Below are positions 33,761 through 45,514 of a DNA stretch of 64,000 nucleotides, piece by piece. The notes beneath the pieces are model-generated. The model searched no databases. It had not been told where the DNA came from and saw only the letters and a list, made by a program, of their open reading frames with translations. Location: positions 2,466,841 to 2,530,840 of the forward strand of contig JAJEKV010000048.1 of assembly GCA_021234155.1 (NCBI GenBank), given 5' to 3'. Positions within the stretch are counted from its first letter, which is position 1. Each line of letters begins with the position of its first letter. The translations under genes were made by a program, and so were the position numbers. The DNA is from Isoetes taiwanensis. Its lineage: Eukaryota > Streptophyta > Lycopodiopsida > Isoetales > Isoetaceae.

Positions 33761-35520
33761 TGTATAGTTTGAACATTTAATTGAAATCTCCCAAGTCAAT
33801 CTTGTGTTCCCTTGTTTGGATGGGATCTATAAGATGTGATATGATTGGCTACAATTCATGACAAAGGCTTCTTTGAAACTTAGTTTTTTGAAGAATGGAA
33901 GTTGAATAGTTGGGAGATAAAAAAAAAAGGAATGTAGGGAGATCCACCACAAAAAGTATGAATGAGAAGAAAGTTTGAATATTCATAACACAACCTTTTA
34001 TTGCTTGCTTTTGACTTGTCTTGAAGGAATACACAACCTTTATTGCTTACTTTTGACTTGTCTTAAAGGAACACACATATTTATTCCTTTATTTTTCGTA
34101 TGAGGTAAAATCCAATCAAGCACGATCTCAGTATCCAATGTAAATTACACATCCGAAACCATGCTCATATTATATTTAAGTATATTCATTCTTATAGACG
34201 TGAAGACTTGTCCATCAACCAACAATTGTTGTATTTGTTCCACGGACGTCACTTAGTATAAAATTAATACGTCATGTGCGAAAACCTTCGTGTACATCTA
34301 GTCAATGGTTCTAAAAATCTCTTTTTGTATGGATACTATACTGGATTGTCGCCAAAAACACTTCCTTTCCCTATGTATTCATACACTTTAGGTTGAAAAA
34401 AATCCCATACCGTCCACTCACATGTTATAATGAATCCCCCATGGCATTTGTAATGTATAAGAATATGCATTTATAAGTCACAATTGATCATTTTTTATTT
34501 GGGGAGAGGAATTAGGTATGGAGCTATTGGAAGAGGGATCAAGAGGAATTATCAATACTTCACATATGTAAATGCGATGATAGTCAACCTATTGCAACAA
34601 TTATAACTAATAATTGGAAGGTGAACCATCAAGAAAAAATAAAAAAGAAAGTGAAGGGAGAGCCCTACATACATCCTGATGCATAAGCACTAGTCCCTTT
34701 CCTGTAGATATACACCATACATCAAGATCTATTTGATGTAAGAACCTATTATAGGATAGAATCTGTCTTCATAGATTTAATGCCGCAATATATTATAGAT
34801 TGAAAAGAAAAAATGATATCCGTTTGCATATGCTTCACTAGTCCTGACAATATGAACGATATCTATAATACATCAAGTTGTAGAGCTCATATGTAATGCA
34901 AAGGGCATACAAAGAGAATATAATTGCAGCCATCATGACAAAGCAATCATTTGCAATACATCTTATATGCTTGTTATTTTATTCCTAAATCAATCAATGC
35001 CGATTGGTCAAATTAAATTCCGATCAAATAATTTGATTTGAATAGTCTTTATCGCCCATTGAGACCAAATGGCCTATAGGACCCAAACAAATAAACAAAG
35101 GACAACCAAATAGTAATCGTCTGTAGATTAGAAAAAAAAACCCCCCCCTCGGGGGTTTTTGAGGGAGAAAAACTTAGCAAAGAATAAGTTTGTCGATGAA
35201 TTGTACATTTGTACATGCCAATGTAGTGATCACAAAATACAATCGAGCCGACATGTCTATTACCTCCCCGAATATAAGATGCGAGTGCCTAGTGATGGCA
35301 CTTTCCTCGATTATTATAATTCCTTTTTGCATCAAGTCGCCCTATGCTACTTTTTTTTATTTGCATTGACTTTTATATAGTCAAGAGGGGCTCATTAAAA
35401 TCAAGTTTTTCAAGACATTGATTAAATGTAACCGCCTTTTCAATTATTTATATTAATGAACTTAGTATATATAAATATCTTACATACATTTAGTTTATAT
35501 AAATATCTTATATACATTCA
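33761..35520. other. No gene seen; short tandem repeat at 33989-34075
   Basis: AT-rich. cacaacctttattgcttgct and gacttgtctt-aaaggaa are repeated with a 43-bp period (33989 and 34032). A poly-A/poly-C patch with a ccccctcgggggtttt palindrome lies at 35133-35160. The ctagtccctttcctgtagat block at 34691 recurs at 59549 and, diverged, at 43201. Confidence 0.6.
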
Positions 35521-35899
35521 CACAAACCATTACATCCAACACTTTTTAAATTAAATTGCTCCCCAAACCCCTTTGGTTTGGGACATGAGATGTGACCCTA
35601 GGCATTGAGAGTCATGGATGGGCATATTTGCAAGTTATTCTAGATCTAGACCGTAGATAAATAATCCTCGCTTGTGGGGTAGTACAAGTTTTGGCATACC
35701 AGAGAACTTAAGTTTGCAAAATGCTATAAGATTTAGGGCAATCTACCAAATGGTGTTAATTTTATACATATATTATAATGATTTTAGGGAGTACAAAAAG
35801 GCTTTCGACGCCTCACGCCACCCCTTGTGAATGTGTGCACCCAAACCAAAAGGGGTTTAGAGAATTTAATTTAAAAAGTGTTGGATGTAGTAGTTTGTG
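35521..35899. mobile_element. MITE-like element with approximately 60-bp inverted repeats, first copy
   Basis: The left arm (cacaaaccattacatccaac, then actttttaaattaaatt and aaacccctttggtttggg) is the reverse complement of the right arm (ccaaaccaaaaggggttt … aatttaatttaaaaagtg … tagtttgtg). Total 379 bp, no coding capacity. I could not see a clear target duplication, so the superfamily is undetermined. Confidence 0.8.
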
Positions 35900-36131
35900 T
35901 TAACTAAATTTTTTTGCCCCTTCTGGCCTTAAAGGTATGGCGCACAAACATGTTTGAATATAGGCATATTACAATAGTATAACTAACCCATAATATCTTA
36001 TATCCTCTATATCTCCGGAACATATAAGGTGCAACATAATATCCTCTAACTTTGGGAACATATAAGGTAGCAACAACAAAAAGCACATTGACACCGACTA
36101 CACATATATATAGTGAAGCTTCAAATGTAGA

Positions 36132-36820
36132 ACAATTTTTTTTTTTTTTGGTAAAACAAGGGGAAAAACTACAAAAATACCCCTTTTATGTTTTGACGAT
36201 TTCTCGACATACCCCCGAGCTTCAGAAATTTTTGTAATGACCTTGGTCAACGATTTGGCTCAGAGAATTTTGTATACCATCAAATGCCTTGTATTTTATG
36301 TATTTCATATAAAGCCCTTTTGAGTGGATGTATTTTTGGGGCAAGGATTTTACATCAGCTTTTTAGTTTTTGAATAGAAAATAGAGCAAAGATTTGGACG
36401 TTCTAACCCGATGAAATCCTGGAAAACCTAATTCGCCCTCACGCGTTTGAATCTGGGCTTCATTGCCATATAGATATGAATATCTCTCGAATACATTCAT
36501 CTTGCATCTTTTCAAGGGCATTTGCCAAAGCAAAACTGAATGCGAATCCACCTCCTCCAAAAGCCGTATAGTAAGACTATCTAATATTCTGATCATGGCT
36601 CTCGGTTTTGATGGTCTCATCTTAAGGGTATTTGGTGAATTGTGTAGAATCTTAAGGGCATTTGATACGCCTTAAGGGCATTTGAACAATTTTCAATAAT
36701 ACAAAATACGTAATCGTTGACCAAGGGCATTACTAAAAATTTATGAAAACTCGAGGTATATCATGAAATTCACAAACATAAGGGTATTTTATAGTTTTTT
36801 CCCAAAAAAAAAATACAATT
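36132..36820. mobile_element. Foldback element with arms of about 105-125 bp, first copy
   Basis: The left arm 36132-36256 (poly-T, ggggaaaaactacaaaaata, then ttttgacgatttctcgacat and ccttggtcaacga) is complementary to the right arm 36715-36820 (cgttgaccaaggg … cataagggtattttatag … ttttttcccaaaaaaa). The interior holds three cttaagggcatttg repeats (36600-36690). No coding region. MULE-like ends are possible but unproven. Confidence 0.75.
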
Positions 36821-39134
36821 CATGAAATACAAAATTATGAAATACAAAATTACATGTAACATAAAAGCTTACCGTAAATTGCCTCTAACAAAAAAACTTG
36901 CCTTCAATTTTGTTACAGTGCAAAATTTTTTCCTTAGAAACAATCTCCCCGCGTGTTAACGCCGACTAGCTTCCACCCACACCTTGGATCCCGGATCCCC
37001 CTCGCTAGTCTTATCGGGCTTGCCGCTATGTGAATACTCCCACAAGCCCTGGATTCCTATAGAGTTTCCCCTGTGAGGTCAGCCCTATTGGATGCTTCAC
37101 CACCGATCCTTGACAAGAGATCAAACCGCCTCAGGATCTTCTACATAGCCCTTGGTCAGCAAAACCGACCCTATGGGTCTAGTGTTGGTCCCAGCCTTTG
37201 GCGAATCGTATCCCTCAAGCCACACTATCCACTTCGGATTCCAAATCCGAACCCAAAGCCAGGTCTTTGAATCCTACAACAAACTGTTTTGTCAGAATCG
37301 AACCCGGTTCCTCCCTCCTGCTCGAATTCTACCTCTAGACTTTATAGAACTCTTTCTGGAGTTCCCAGACAGCCTTGCATGCCCAAAACCTGCCAGATCA
37401 GGCCTTTACTTGGCCCGAATCTATGCACTACATTAGAGATCTGGCAGCCGGATTCTTCATCCACGATTTCGCCTCCTCCGATATATAACAGCTTTTAAGA
37501 GACCCACCCAATGCTTTCATGCCACGTACCTTTAATATTACATATTAAAACCATAGCTAACATTGCTTCCTTATATTTAAATAACATTGCCCTAGGGCCT
37601 ATATAACTTACATTAACATTAACATCTAATGTTTAACCATGCAAGCCTCATAACTCCTCACCGCCTGCAATCCCTCGTTGTTCTTTTGCCGCTTAATATT
37701 TAATAATATTAGCGCTACTTTAGCGGACCATAACCCGGCCGCTAGCCTTTATTTCCATTTACCCGTGATTCACCAATGTAGACTGACATACAGCCAACAC
37801 GCCCATTAAATCACAACCGCCTAATCGCGAATTAATAGTACCCACGTGCTCATGGACGCCCATCAAGGGCCCTCGATTCTCGCTATGTCCTTTGAGCACT
37901 CAGAATAAATTTTGACAACAAAATGTGTTATAAGAATATTCCATACCAATCTCCAAAATGAATTGCAACTATTGAAATCGTCGTCCCCATATATTTTCCA
38001 CTTTCCTCCGATAGGTAGACTAGGTGTATAGCACATGGATTACTAATACGTATATGAAAACATGATGGTGAAGTTCCAAAGGATTAACTTTATTAATCTA
38101 TAAGGAGCTTTGTCTATACAAGCTTAGCGTTCTACATGCTTGTAAGCATGCAATTGGTTCTCTTTCCATCCGTAGCTTTAATTCATTACATTTCCATCCC
38201 GAGCTTCTAATTCATTACATGAAATAATACAAAGTCGCTTCGCAATACCTTAGAGTAGTTTGTCCACCGCTTGTTCGCCATCAAATGCTTTGCCGCACCA
38301 AAGAGGAGCCGCAAAATAATAGTGTATTCAAAATGGAGGAGTTGAACTTGTTGCTTTGGCTAGTCAGGAACTAAATTCAAATCCTTATACATACACATCC
38401 GTAATGCAAAAAATGAGAGAATACGTAAGAAGAACTTTTAATAGAGGACTATTTTAAACATAGATGCAAAAGTAAAACAAAATCTAATTAGCAACCGCAA
38501 CTTCTAAGATCAAGGAATGAAATATTTGTTGAAGCAAACACAATGTGGAGCAAGAGCAAAGCCAAAAGCCGATATGGATTATGGATAGAAAGTCGGTTAA
38601 AAAAATCGCATTACATATTAAAGTTAAGTCAGAATGGAAGACTTAGGTTTCTTCACAAAACTAGTCAAGCATGCAACTTACCCTGCACAAATACCGGAGC
38701 AACAAACCACTATCAACTTGAAGCATGTATATACCCGATTAAAAAACTCAGACATAGTCACCGGAATGGCGACTCTATCTGTGCCACTTTGAGGATCGAT
38801 TCAACTTTAGGGGCAGGCAAGACCCGACCAGAGCTCTTTTGCAACGCTCCCAGATTCTACAAATGCCTCTTGGCTACAAATCAGAGAGCCATGAATAAAC
38901 CTCAATTCCGTATACATCCGCTTAGCAGCCATCTAATCAATACAAGCCCCTACACGATCTCCCAAAGCAGGCCGCTTTTATCACTTGCATTACATTTGAT
39001 GGCTATAAATCTATTTCCGAGATGTGGTTAACCCGACATTACGTCCAGTTAACCATTGTTGCTTAGTTTTAAGCCGAAAAGACAATGGTTTCGTGATGTT
39101 TTTTCACCGATCTTGCTTGATCCATGCTGAAATC
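36821..39134. other. No confident gene
   Basis: Open frames at 37073-37498 are present in both copies but show no domain. The 162-codon frame at 38543-39031 is open only here and broken in the second copy (63383-63604), so it is probably chance. Confidence 0.5.
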
Positions 39135-40643
39135 TCCTACTTCTTTGATAGAATGAAGTTTTTAGGGGTTGGCCATACGCATTTCAATGGTGTTTGAAAT
39201 GGATTAAACCGCTCAAGAAATTGATTGCTAGCCCCTCGCTCAAAGATCAACATGCCAAAACACAGCCCCACACCCGGCCACTACTTGGTTATCCCGACCA
39301 AAAACAAAGGGATAGCTCTGATAAATGTGTGGTTAGTTTCTTACATGAGAGGGTTAACTCTATTACATGTGTCCGATTTTACCACATCCCGTAGTAGATA
39401 TAATGACTTTCCCTTGCAGCACTATCCGGCAAGTCCAACTTCTTGTCTTCGCAGATTAATCACATACTCCCGCTTTGACAAGATGAATTGAATAATAGTC
39501 ACGATCAAGTGATTTCAATAAACAAGTCAGATTCATAAAAACTCGACCTTCAAAAATCATGGTTGCCAATTTCTAAATAAACAGTCATATCTATTCATAA
39601 AAAATTGACTTTCAAAATTTCCTTCCGCTTAGTCCGACCTCATAGTAATGAACCCTAGACACATAATGAACCCTAACAACATGAGTTTGTATATAAAGGA
39701 AATATATACATCTACAAAATTACATAGGTCTTAACCATTAAAGCAACACAAAATATCAATGCCCAAAGATATACATTCTAGATATACTTTATTAATATAC
39801 CTCGCAAATACAACACCAAATTGAAAGAAAACCATAGAAAAAAACATACAAAAAGTATAAGAGAAACCCCCGCTATAATGCTAGAATTCACTATCCACTA
39901 ATAGTACATATCCATGGATGATAAAAAATATTCAATTCAGCTTAATATATGCCTCTTGTGTCTTTAAGATTTTATCATTGAGCGATCTAGGATAAAGGGT
40001 GGCCAGGAGATTAGAAGATGGTGTGCAAGGTGGCTCACTTGATGTATGGCCAAAGTCACACAAATATAAAGAAGCAAGTAAAGACCAGCGTGTTAGATAA
40101 GTTAGTTATGGAGACTTGAGCCCCAAGGAGATGTGAGAAAAATGATTTTATATGGAAGAAGTAAATGGTCGGGTCCCGATGAAGAACAATCTTATTTTGC
40201 TTTCATATGTAAGCTCTGAAAAATCGATGTTGATCTCTCGCCAAGATCGCCATCTCATTCCTTGCATATAGAAGTGGGCCACCACACCTTGTTACGAGAG
40301 ATATTAGTTCCAAAGTATTTGAAACAAACACAATTTTCTAGAATGTGCTTCATATGAGCATATTAGACTAGACATGGTATTCACGCAACTACCTTGAATG
40401 AACCGCGGAGAGTACATGTGCAGGTATTAAGCACGAGCATTAGAGATGTGTCCGTAGAAAGAGCCGATATTATAGAGTTATATAACTTAGTGTTTGACTT
40501 TGACACGTATGGTGCTTTTGGATAAGTGTCTTACTTTGTTATGCATTATGCCATAGAGGACCTGGGGCCTATATTGGCTTGATTAATATCATTATCATTT
40601 ATATATTCTAATGCTATATTGTATTCCATGGTGAAATGCATTT
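39135..40643. other. Single-copy filler, no gene seen
   Basis: AT-rich sequence between the end of the visible duplication and the microsatellite. Short frames only. If the duplication is truly tandem, it should recur beyond 64000. Confidence 0.6.
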
Positions 40644-40801
<158 letters not shown>

Positions 40802-42754
40802 TACTTTTATGTCATGCCACATTGGCGATCTATGAGGACATATGACGTAATCCCGTGAGACTTGAAACACAAGATATGAGGTATTATGTTCGATTTTGTT
40901 GGAAAGGGATAGGACAAATTGGTGTTGTCTCCTACTTAAAAGAGTTGAATTAACATTGAATTCGATAACTTCCATTTAGGCTAGTAATCATAAATGAACG
41001 TAGAAAGTCCTCTCCTCCTCCATGTTCATTTTAGACTAACCCATGACCAATCATTATGAAGAGAACATGATTCATTTCAAATGACATGGTATTTTAAGTC
41101 AACAACTATCATCGTTATAGGCACGTTGAATGGCGTCAAAGAGGAACATAAGTTGATTAATGTATGCATCATTAAAAGAGAACATAATAGTTGCTTAATG
41201 TATGCATCATTAGTACTTGTTATATAACATGATAGATGCACACTTGTAGCATAACTTTGCAAATACAAGTCAATGGAGTAAAGTATACTAGTATGACCAA
41301 ACTATAAATTTTAATAAAGATCTTAAGACACAAGAAAAAAGATAGACAGATAGAGATTTTAACGTCCACGAAAACCTAACGGGCATGGACCTAATACAGT
41401 GATGGGGCGAAGTCCATGATAGTAACAAAAGAAACAAAGAATACCAACATAACAAAACACAACAAACATAATAAATAGAACAAATTTTGCACGTGCACAT
41501 GAGCTCGCTTAAGTGTACCCAAACCATGGGTTATGAGGCCACCGGGTCTCGATGATTGGTCGCATCTCCCATACACCCCACTTTTGCCGAAGCCTAGCCT
41601 CTCGTGACCATAATACAATTCCCGCCGCCCAAGTTAGTGGAGCTAAGAGAGATCCTCTTGAACCGAAGTGGTGTCTTTAGATAATTTCCATGCCGGCGCG
41701 ACATATAGCCTGGGCCCCGTATTACCGAATCGCATTAATTTATATGGCGGATCGGCCTCGCCTTCCTCGAGCCCCAACCCCGTGCGGAACAATGGCGGGT
41801 TTCCTCAATGTGCATAACATCCGTGAAGAAGTTAGTCACCGCTCTACATCCAAAGCGGATTTACCGCGGCACCCACGATGGCGCTGTGATTCAAGCTCTC
41901 ATTCCACCGCCAATTGAAGTTTAATTCTCGCCGCCGATGCTCCCATGATCCTTATCCCAAGATGCCACTATGATCTTGCGCTTTGGCGTACCTTGGTCTT
42001 TATCCTCACATTCCACATCAAGATCCCTATGAGCTCCTTCGCTTGCACCCCGCCGTACAGCATGCGCCTCTGGGTCCGGGTTTCAAGAGGCAAAGATAAA
42101 AATTTTGGGCAAAGAGGGAGGGAGATGATTGGGGGTACCTCGCCTCCCAAGATGGCAGAGTAAAGCCAATTCAATAAACCATTATCACAGTTTGACATTT
42201 TTGTTGTCCTAGATTTCAAAGATCATTTCTTTCATGCAAGCACATCTCTAGTCCTTTCCTTTCTAAACACTCGATCGCCATTCAAAAATCTTTTGTAAAC
42301 CAAATGAATCTTCATATATTCCCCTTGTTTGATATCATTATTTATCTAAAGAAAGCACTCTACAAATGACATGGCCCATTCCGACAATGATGTCGTCTGA
42401 TTGACTATGGATTAATGGGCCAATATGCACCTGATAATTGAACTGAAACACTGGCAAGTAAAAGTGAAGAGAGATCAATCAAAACACTATGAACAACAAT
42501 AAAGGAAGACCATATACTTTGCAACGCTGCATCATTTTGGGTCCACTGGCCACGTTTGACTTTGGATTATGACAAAAGAAAGAAAAGAAAAAGTGAATAC
42601 TGATTCCTTTGTCTTGTATCAAGTGGGATGTAATCAAGCACGTTGTTAGCATCCAAACGTAAAGTATAATAACAGATTCGGCGCGCTGCATCCATATATA
42701 TTATATTAAAGTATATTCTCTTATGGCTTGTTTATGGGTCAGCAGTTGTCCTGT
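40802..42754. other. No confident gene; GC-richer patch 41640-42170
   Basis: Between 41640 and 42170 both strands hold short frames with moderate GC. The minus-strand frame 42219-41968 could be part of an exon but has no recognised domain. The rest is AT-rich. Confidence 0.45.
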
Positions 42755-42985
42755 GTTGGTAATGTATAAGAGCGTACATTTTGAGGGTGCCTGGTGTTTG
42801 TAATGTATAAGAGCGTACATTTTGGGGGTCAATTTCTGATAGGGTGATGAATGGGAGTCAATTTTGATCAGGGAAGAGGAAACTTGGGGGCGATGGTGAC
42901 GCAGCTGGAGCTTAGGAGGCAGAGGAACTTGGGGGCGATGGTGACGTAGCTGAGCTTAGAGACGATGGTGACGTAGCCGATGGAA
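42755..42985. repeat. Short direct repeats next to the duplication junction
   Basis: gtaatgtataagagcgtaca followed by ttttg occurs at about 42760 and again at about 42802. Then aacttgggggcgatggtgac occurs at about 42890 and 42928, with a third gacgatggtgacgtagc at about 42961. Confidence 0.8.
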
Positions 42986-43098
42986 CCATGGGTGGCCAGT
43001 TTTTCAGGGCCAACAAGGATTGTCAACATGTGACACATGGGGTGCTAGGGTAGTCATTCCTTGTTAACAAACGCCCATAAAAAAAATAACTGGAAGGC

Positions 43099-43166
43099 GA
43101 AAAAAAAAAAAAGAAAAAAAAAAAAAAAAAAAAAGGAAAGGAGAAAAAGAAAGGAAAAAAGAGAGC
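43099..43166. repeat. Poly-A/purine tract
   Basis: Long A runs broken by single G, followed by gaaaaagaaaggaaaaaaga and a short (ca)n. This type of sequence is prone to assembly error, and it lies about 120 bp before the duplication junction. Confidence 0.9.
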
Positions 43167-43283
43167 ACACACACACACCACACAGGCACATGCATGTTAA
43201 CTAGTCCCTTTCCTGTAATATATACACCATACACCAAGATCTGTCTGACATTAGAATCTGCTGAAGAATGTACCTGTGTCGCA

Positions 43284-44907
43284 CCAGTTACAGGATCATA
43301 GATCGGTGTTTCTTAAGCTTGATTTTGATAAAGCTTACGATAGTGTCGATTGGGGTCTTGGAGAAGTGTGTTCGTGCTCTTGGGTTCTTGGGAAATGTCA
43401 TGAAGCTTCATACGTCAGCAAGATCTACTGTACCTTTTCAGGGTGAGCCATCTGATATTTTTGTAGTGGGTAGAGGAATTTGGCAAGGTTGTCCCTTAGC
43501 ACCCTTGCTCTTCACAATTGTGGCAGAGGCATTATTCCAGCTTTTCTCGGTGGCTATCCAGGATGGCATTATTCAAGGTCTGCTAATGGACAATGGTTCT
43601 CAAAAGGTATGTAATCAATATGCTGATGACATTTTTTTGTTCCTAATTGCTAAGGCTGAAAATTTTCATAATGCTAAGCTATTGTTAGACACTTTATCCT
43701 TAGCATCAGAAGTTCTTGTGGGTCGAAAAAAGTGTATTGCTTTGTGGATATTGGACAGTCCCATCCTTCCCTATATTCTGGACTATCCATGGAAGACTCT
43801 TCTGCATGGCAATACCATGAAGTTGCTTGGTATATCCTTGTCAGAATTCACATCCCTGCTTCAGCTGCTTGGAATGAAATTATGACAGTGTTGCAAAAAT
43901 ACTTATTTTGGTGGAATACAGCTAAACTATCCATGCACAGAAAAATTACTGTGGCTAAATATATTCTTAATAATACTCATGTCTACACGACATCTGCTCT
44001 ATTAGCTCCTCAGCGTAAGATGGAGGAGATACGTGTCGTCAGGAATTTTATTTGGGGTGAAAATGAGGTAGGAGCTGTGGTCAAGGTAGCTTGGGCGAAG
44101 TGCCTTAAACCTAAGGTAACTGATGGTGTTTGAATGCTAAATTTTCACCTCCAAAGTAAGTTGATGATATCGAAATTTATTTGGAGGATTCTCATTGGTA
44201 AGGATGATTCTCCTGGCCTAAGGATGCTGATGCAATCAATTCAGCATTATCTTCCATTTCATAAGACCACCATTAAGCCTCTCCTTCCTTGGGCTTTGTT
44301 TTATCATACACATCTGTACACTTCTCCCTTTCTAAAGGGGTTGCTTGTTGCTTGGGACACTGTCAGATCTCTTTTTCGTATCAATCCTGAGGCATGTCTT
44401 CAGCTGTCTAATTCATTTTGGTGGATTCTTTTGCAGGACACTCCTAAGAATGTGCCTCTAAGTGGTGTTGTTCATCCAAAGACACAACGACGATGGATAG
44501 CAGCTGGTATAAGCATTATTGCACCTTGGTATGAGTCTAGTCATCTCTTTCATGGGATCATTAGAATAAAATTCTTGTTTTGCAGATGAGATAGAGTAGT
44601 TTGGACTCGTATTGCTGCATTGTTGCCACACGATTTTGGCCCACAAATTGAAGTAGCTGTATGGGATTGCCATCAGGATATCAAGCCAGGGCGTTTTGTT
44701 TTTTCTGTGTATAAATTGCTTCTACATTCTAAAATCTTGCCTTCATATCTTCAGGTCCCTCAGCCACAATGGAAAAATGTTTGGACATGGGTGTGGGATA
44801 AGTTACTTCATCGCCAAGTGGTGGTTTTTTGGTGGTGGCAAGTGATCCATTTATGTTGTTATAATTTTGATTGGTAAATAAAGCTTGTCGTCCTTAAAAC
44901 AAAAAAT
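43284..44907 (+). pseudogene. LINE reverse transcriptase and C-terminal part, second copy
   Basis: Opens inside the RT just before motif A (LDFDKAYDSVDW). GIWQGCPLAPLLF and YADD (43619-43630) are intact, and one frame stays open from 43268 to 43885. The thumb and connection region follows in other frames to 44589. The C-terminal part (KNVWTWVWDKLLHRQVVVFW) ends at 44875-44877, before an A-rich end at about 44907. The reading is continuous where the first copy has the CACTA-like insertion (44543-44550). It lacks its 5' half because the duplication junction cuts it. Confidence 0.9.
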
Positions 44908-45240
44908 ATGGCTTGTTCACCATATCGTCCAGCAGCTCATCTACGCTAATGATGCGGACCTCTTAACGTGCATCCCGACTGACATGCAGCGACATTTGGA
45001 TGCCTTGGCCTTGGAGCGGGTTCAGAAGGACTTTCTGGCTCTGGCACTTGGAGTCAAATTCATGGTCTTGTATTGCCTTTATAGCAGGCTGCAATAGACC
45101 ATCAGTTCATATATTGTCATAAGGTGGTCCGTATGGGCAAGACTTGCCTCTCAAACCTCGCCTATACTATGGCAAAGGGTTAGCAATGCAAACAACCTGT
45201 TGGACGAAGAAGCGAGGTAATTGGCTCTCCAGATAGGATG
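44908..45240 (+). pseudogene. Fragment of a second LINE family, second copy
   Basis: Same fused fragment as 20036-20340. LIYANDADLLTC (about 44934-44970) is joined to VQKDFLALALGVK, followed by VWARLASQTSPILWQRVSN and NWLSR-like sequence. It resembles the end of a non-LTR RT with an internal deletion. The D-D pair of YADD is reduced to N-D, so it would be inactive. Confidence 0.5.
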
Positions 45241-45394
45241 TGCATGAGCAGGTAGAAAACGAGGAGGGTTACAATCACCTGAGGCAGAGTGTAAATTTGA
45301 TAGTGGTACCCCAAAATGCACGAAAGCACCAAGCACCTAAAGCACCTAACATTCGAGCAATCTTAGTTACGGAAGAACTCAGTTGCCTCGCTTC

Positions 45395-45514
45395 CCGCGC
45401 GCCCTTTTCTTCTTTCTGTATTTGATCCCTTGTTTTGAGTCTCCTGTTTCCTTACCTTTTGCTACTTCAATTGGGCAATTCTGTCACATTGTTCTCTGAT
45501 CCGGTTGTTTGACA
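45395..45514 (+). promoter_or_regulatory. Pyrimidine-rich leader before the RING-H2 gene
   Basis: CT-rich runs (cccttttcttctttctg, cctgtttccttacctttt) lead to acaATGGcc at 45512-45519, a strong plant start context. This looks like a genuine 5' leader. The upstream LINE fragment means the original promoter is partly lost or lies within 45240-45395. Confidence 0.45.

Larger units (their letters stand above)
15590..39134 (+). repeat. First copy of the large segmental duplication
   Basis: From ccagttacagg (15590) onward this segment matches 43284 onward in the same orientation, offset 27,694 bp at the start. The match continues to the end of the window (39134 pairs with 64000). Lengths are 23,545 and 20,717 bp; removing the CACTA element plus one CAT (2,818 bp) leaves 20,727 bp, so other indels nearly cancel. 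This copy has many more CG-containing changes at CAG/CTG sites than the second. Confidence 0.95.

Noticed and set aside
35133-35165. ccccctcggggg hairpin as a terminator
   Set aside because: Plant nuclear DNA does not use such terminators, and the second copy reads differently here, so the hairpin is probably a sequence artefact.
37073-37498. Overlapping proline-rich frames, also at 62014-62342
   Set aside because: Conserved between copies only because the DNA is nearly identical; no domain or start context supports a gene.
38543-39031. 162-codon plus-strand frame
   Set aside because: Open in one copy only and without any domain; the opening depends on positions that differ at CAG/CTG sites.
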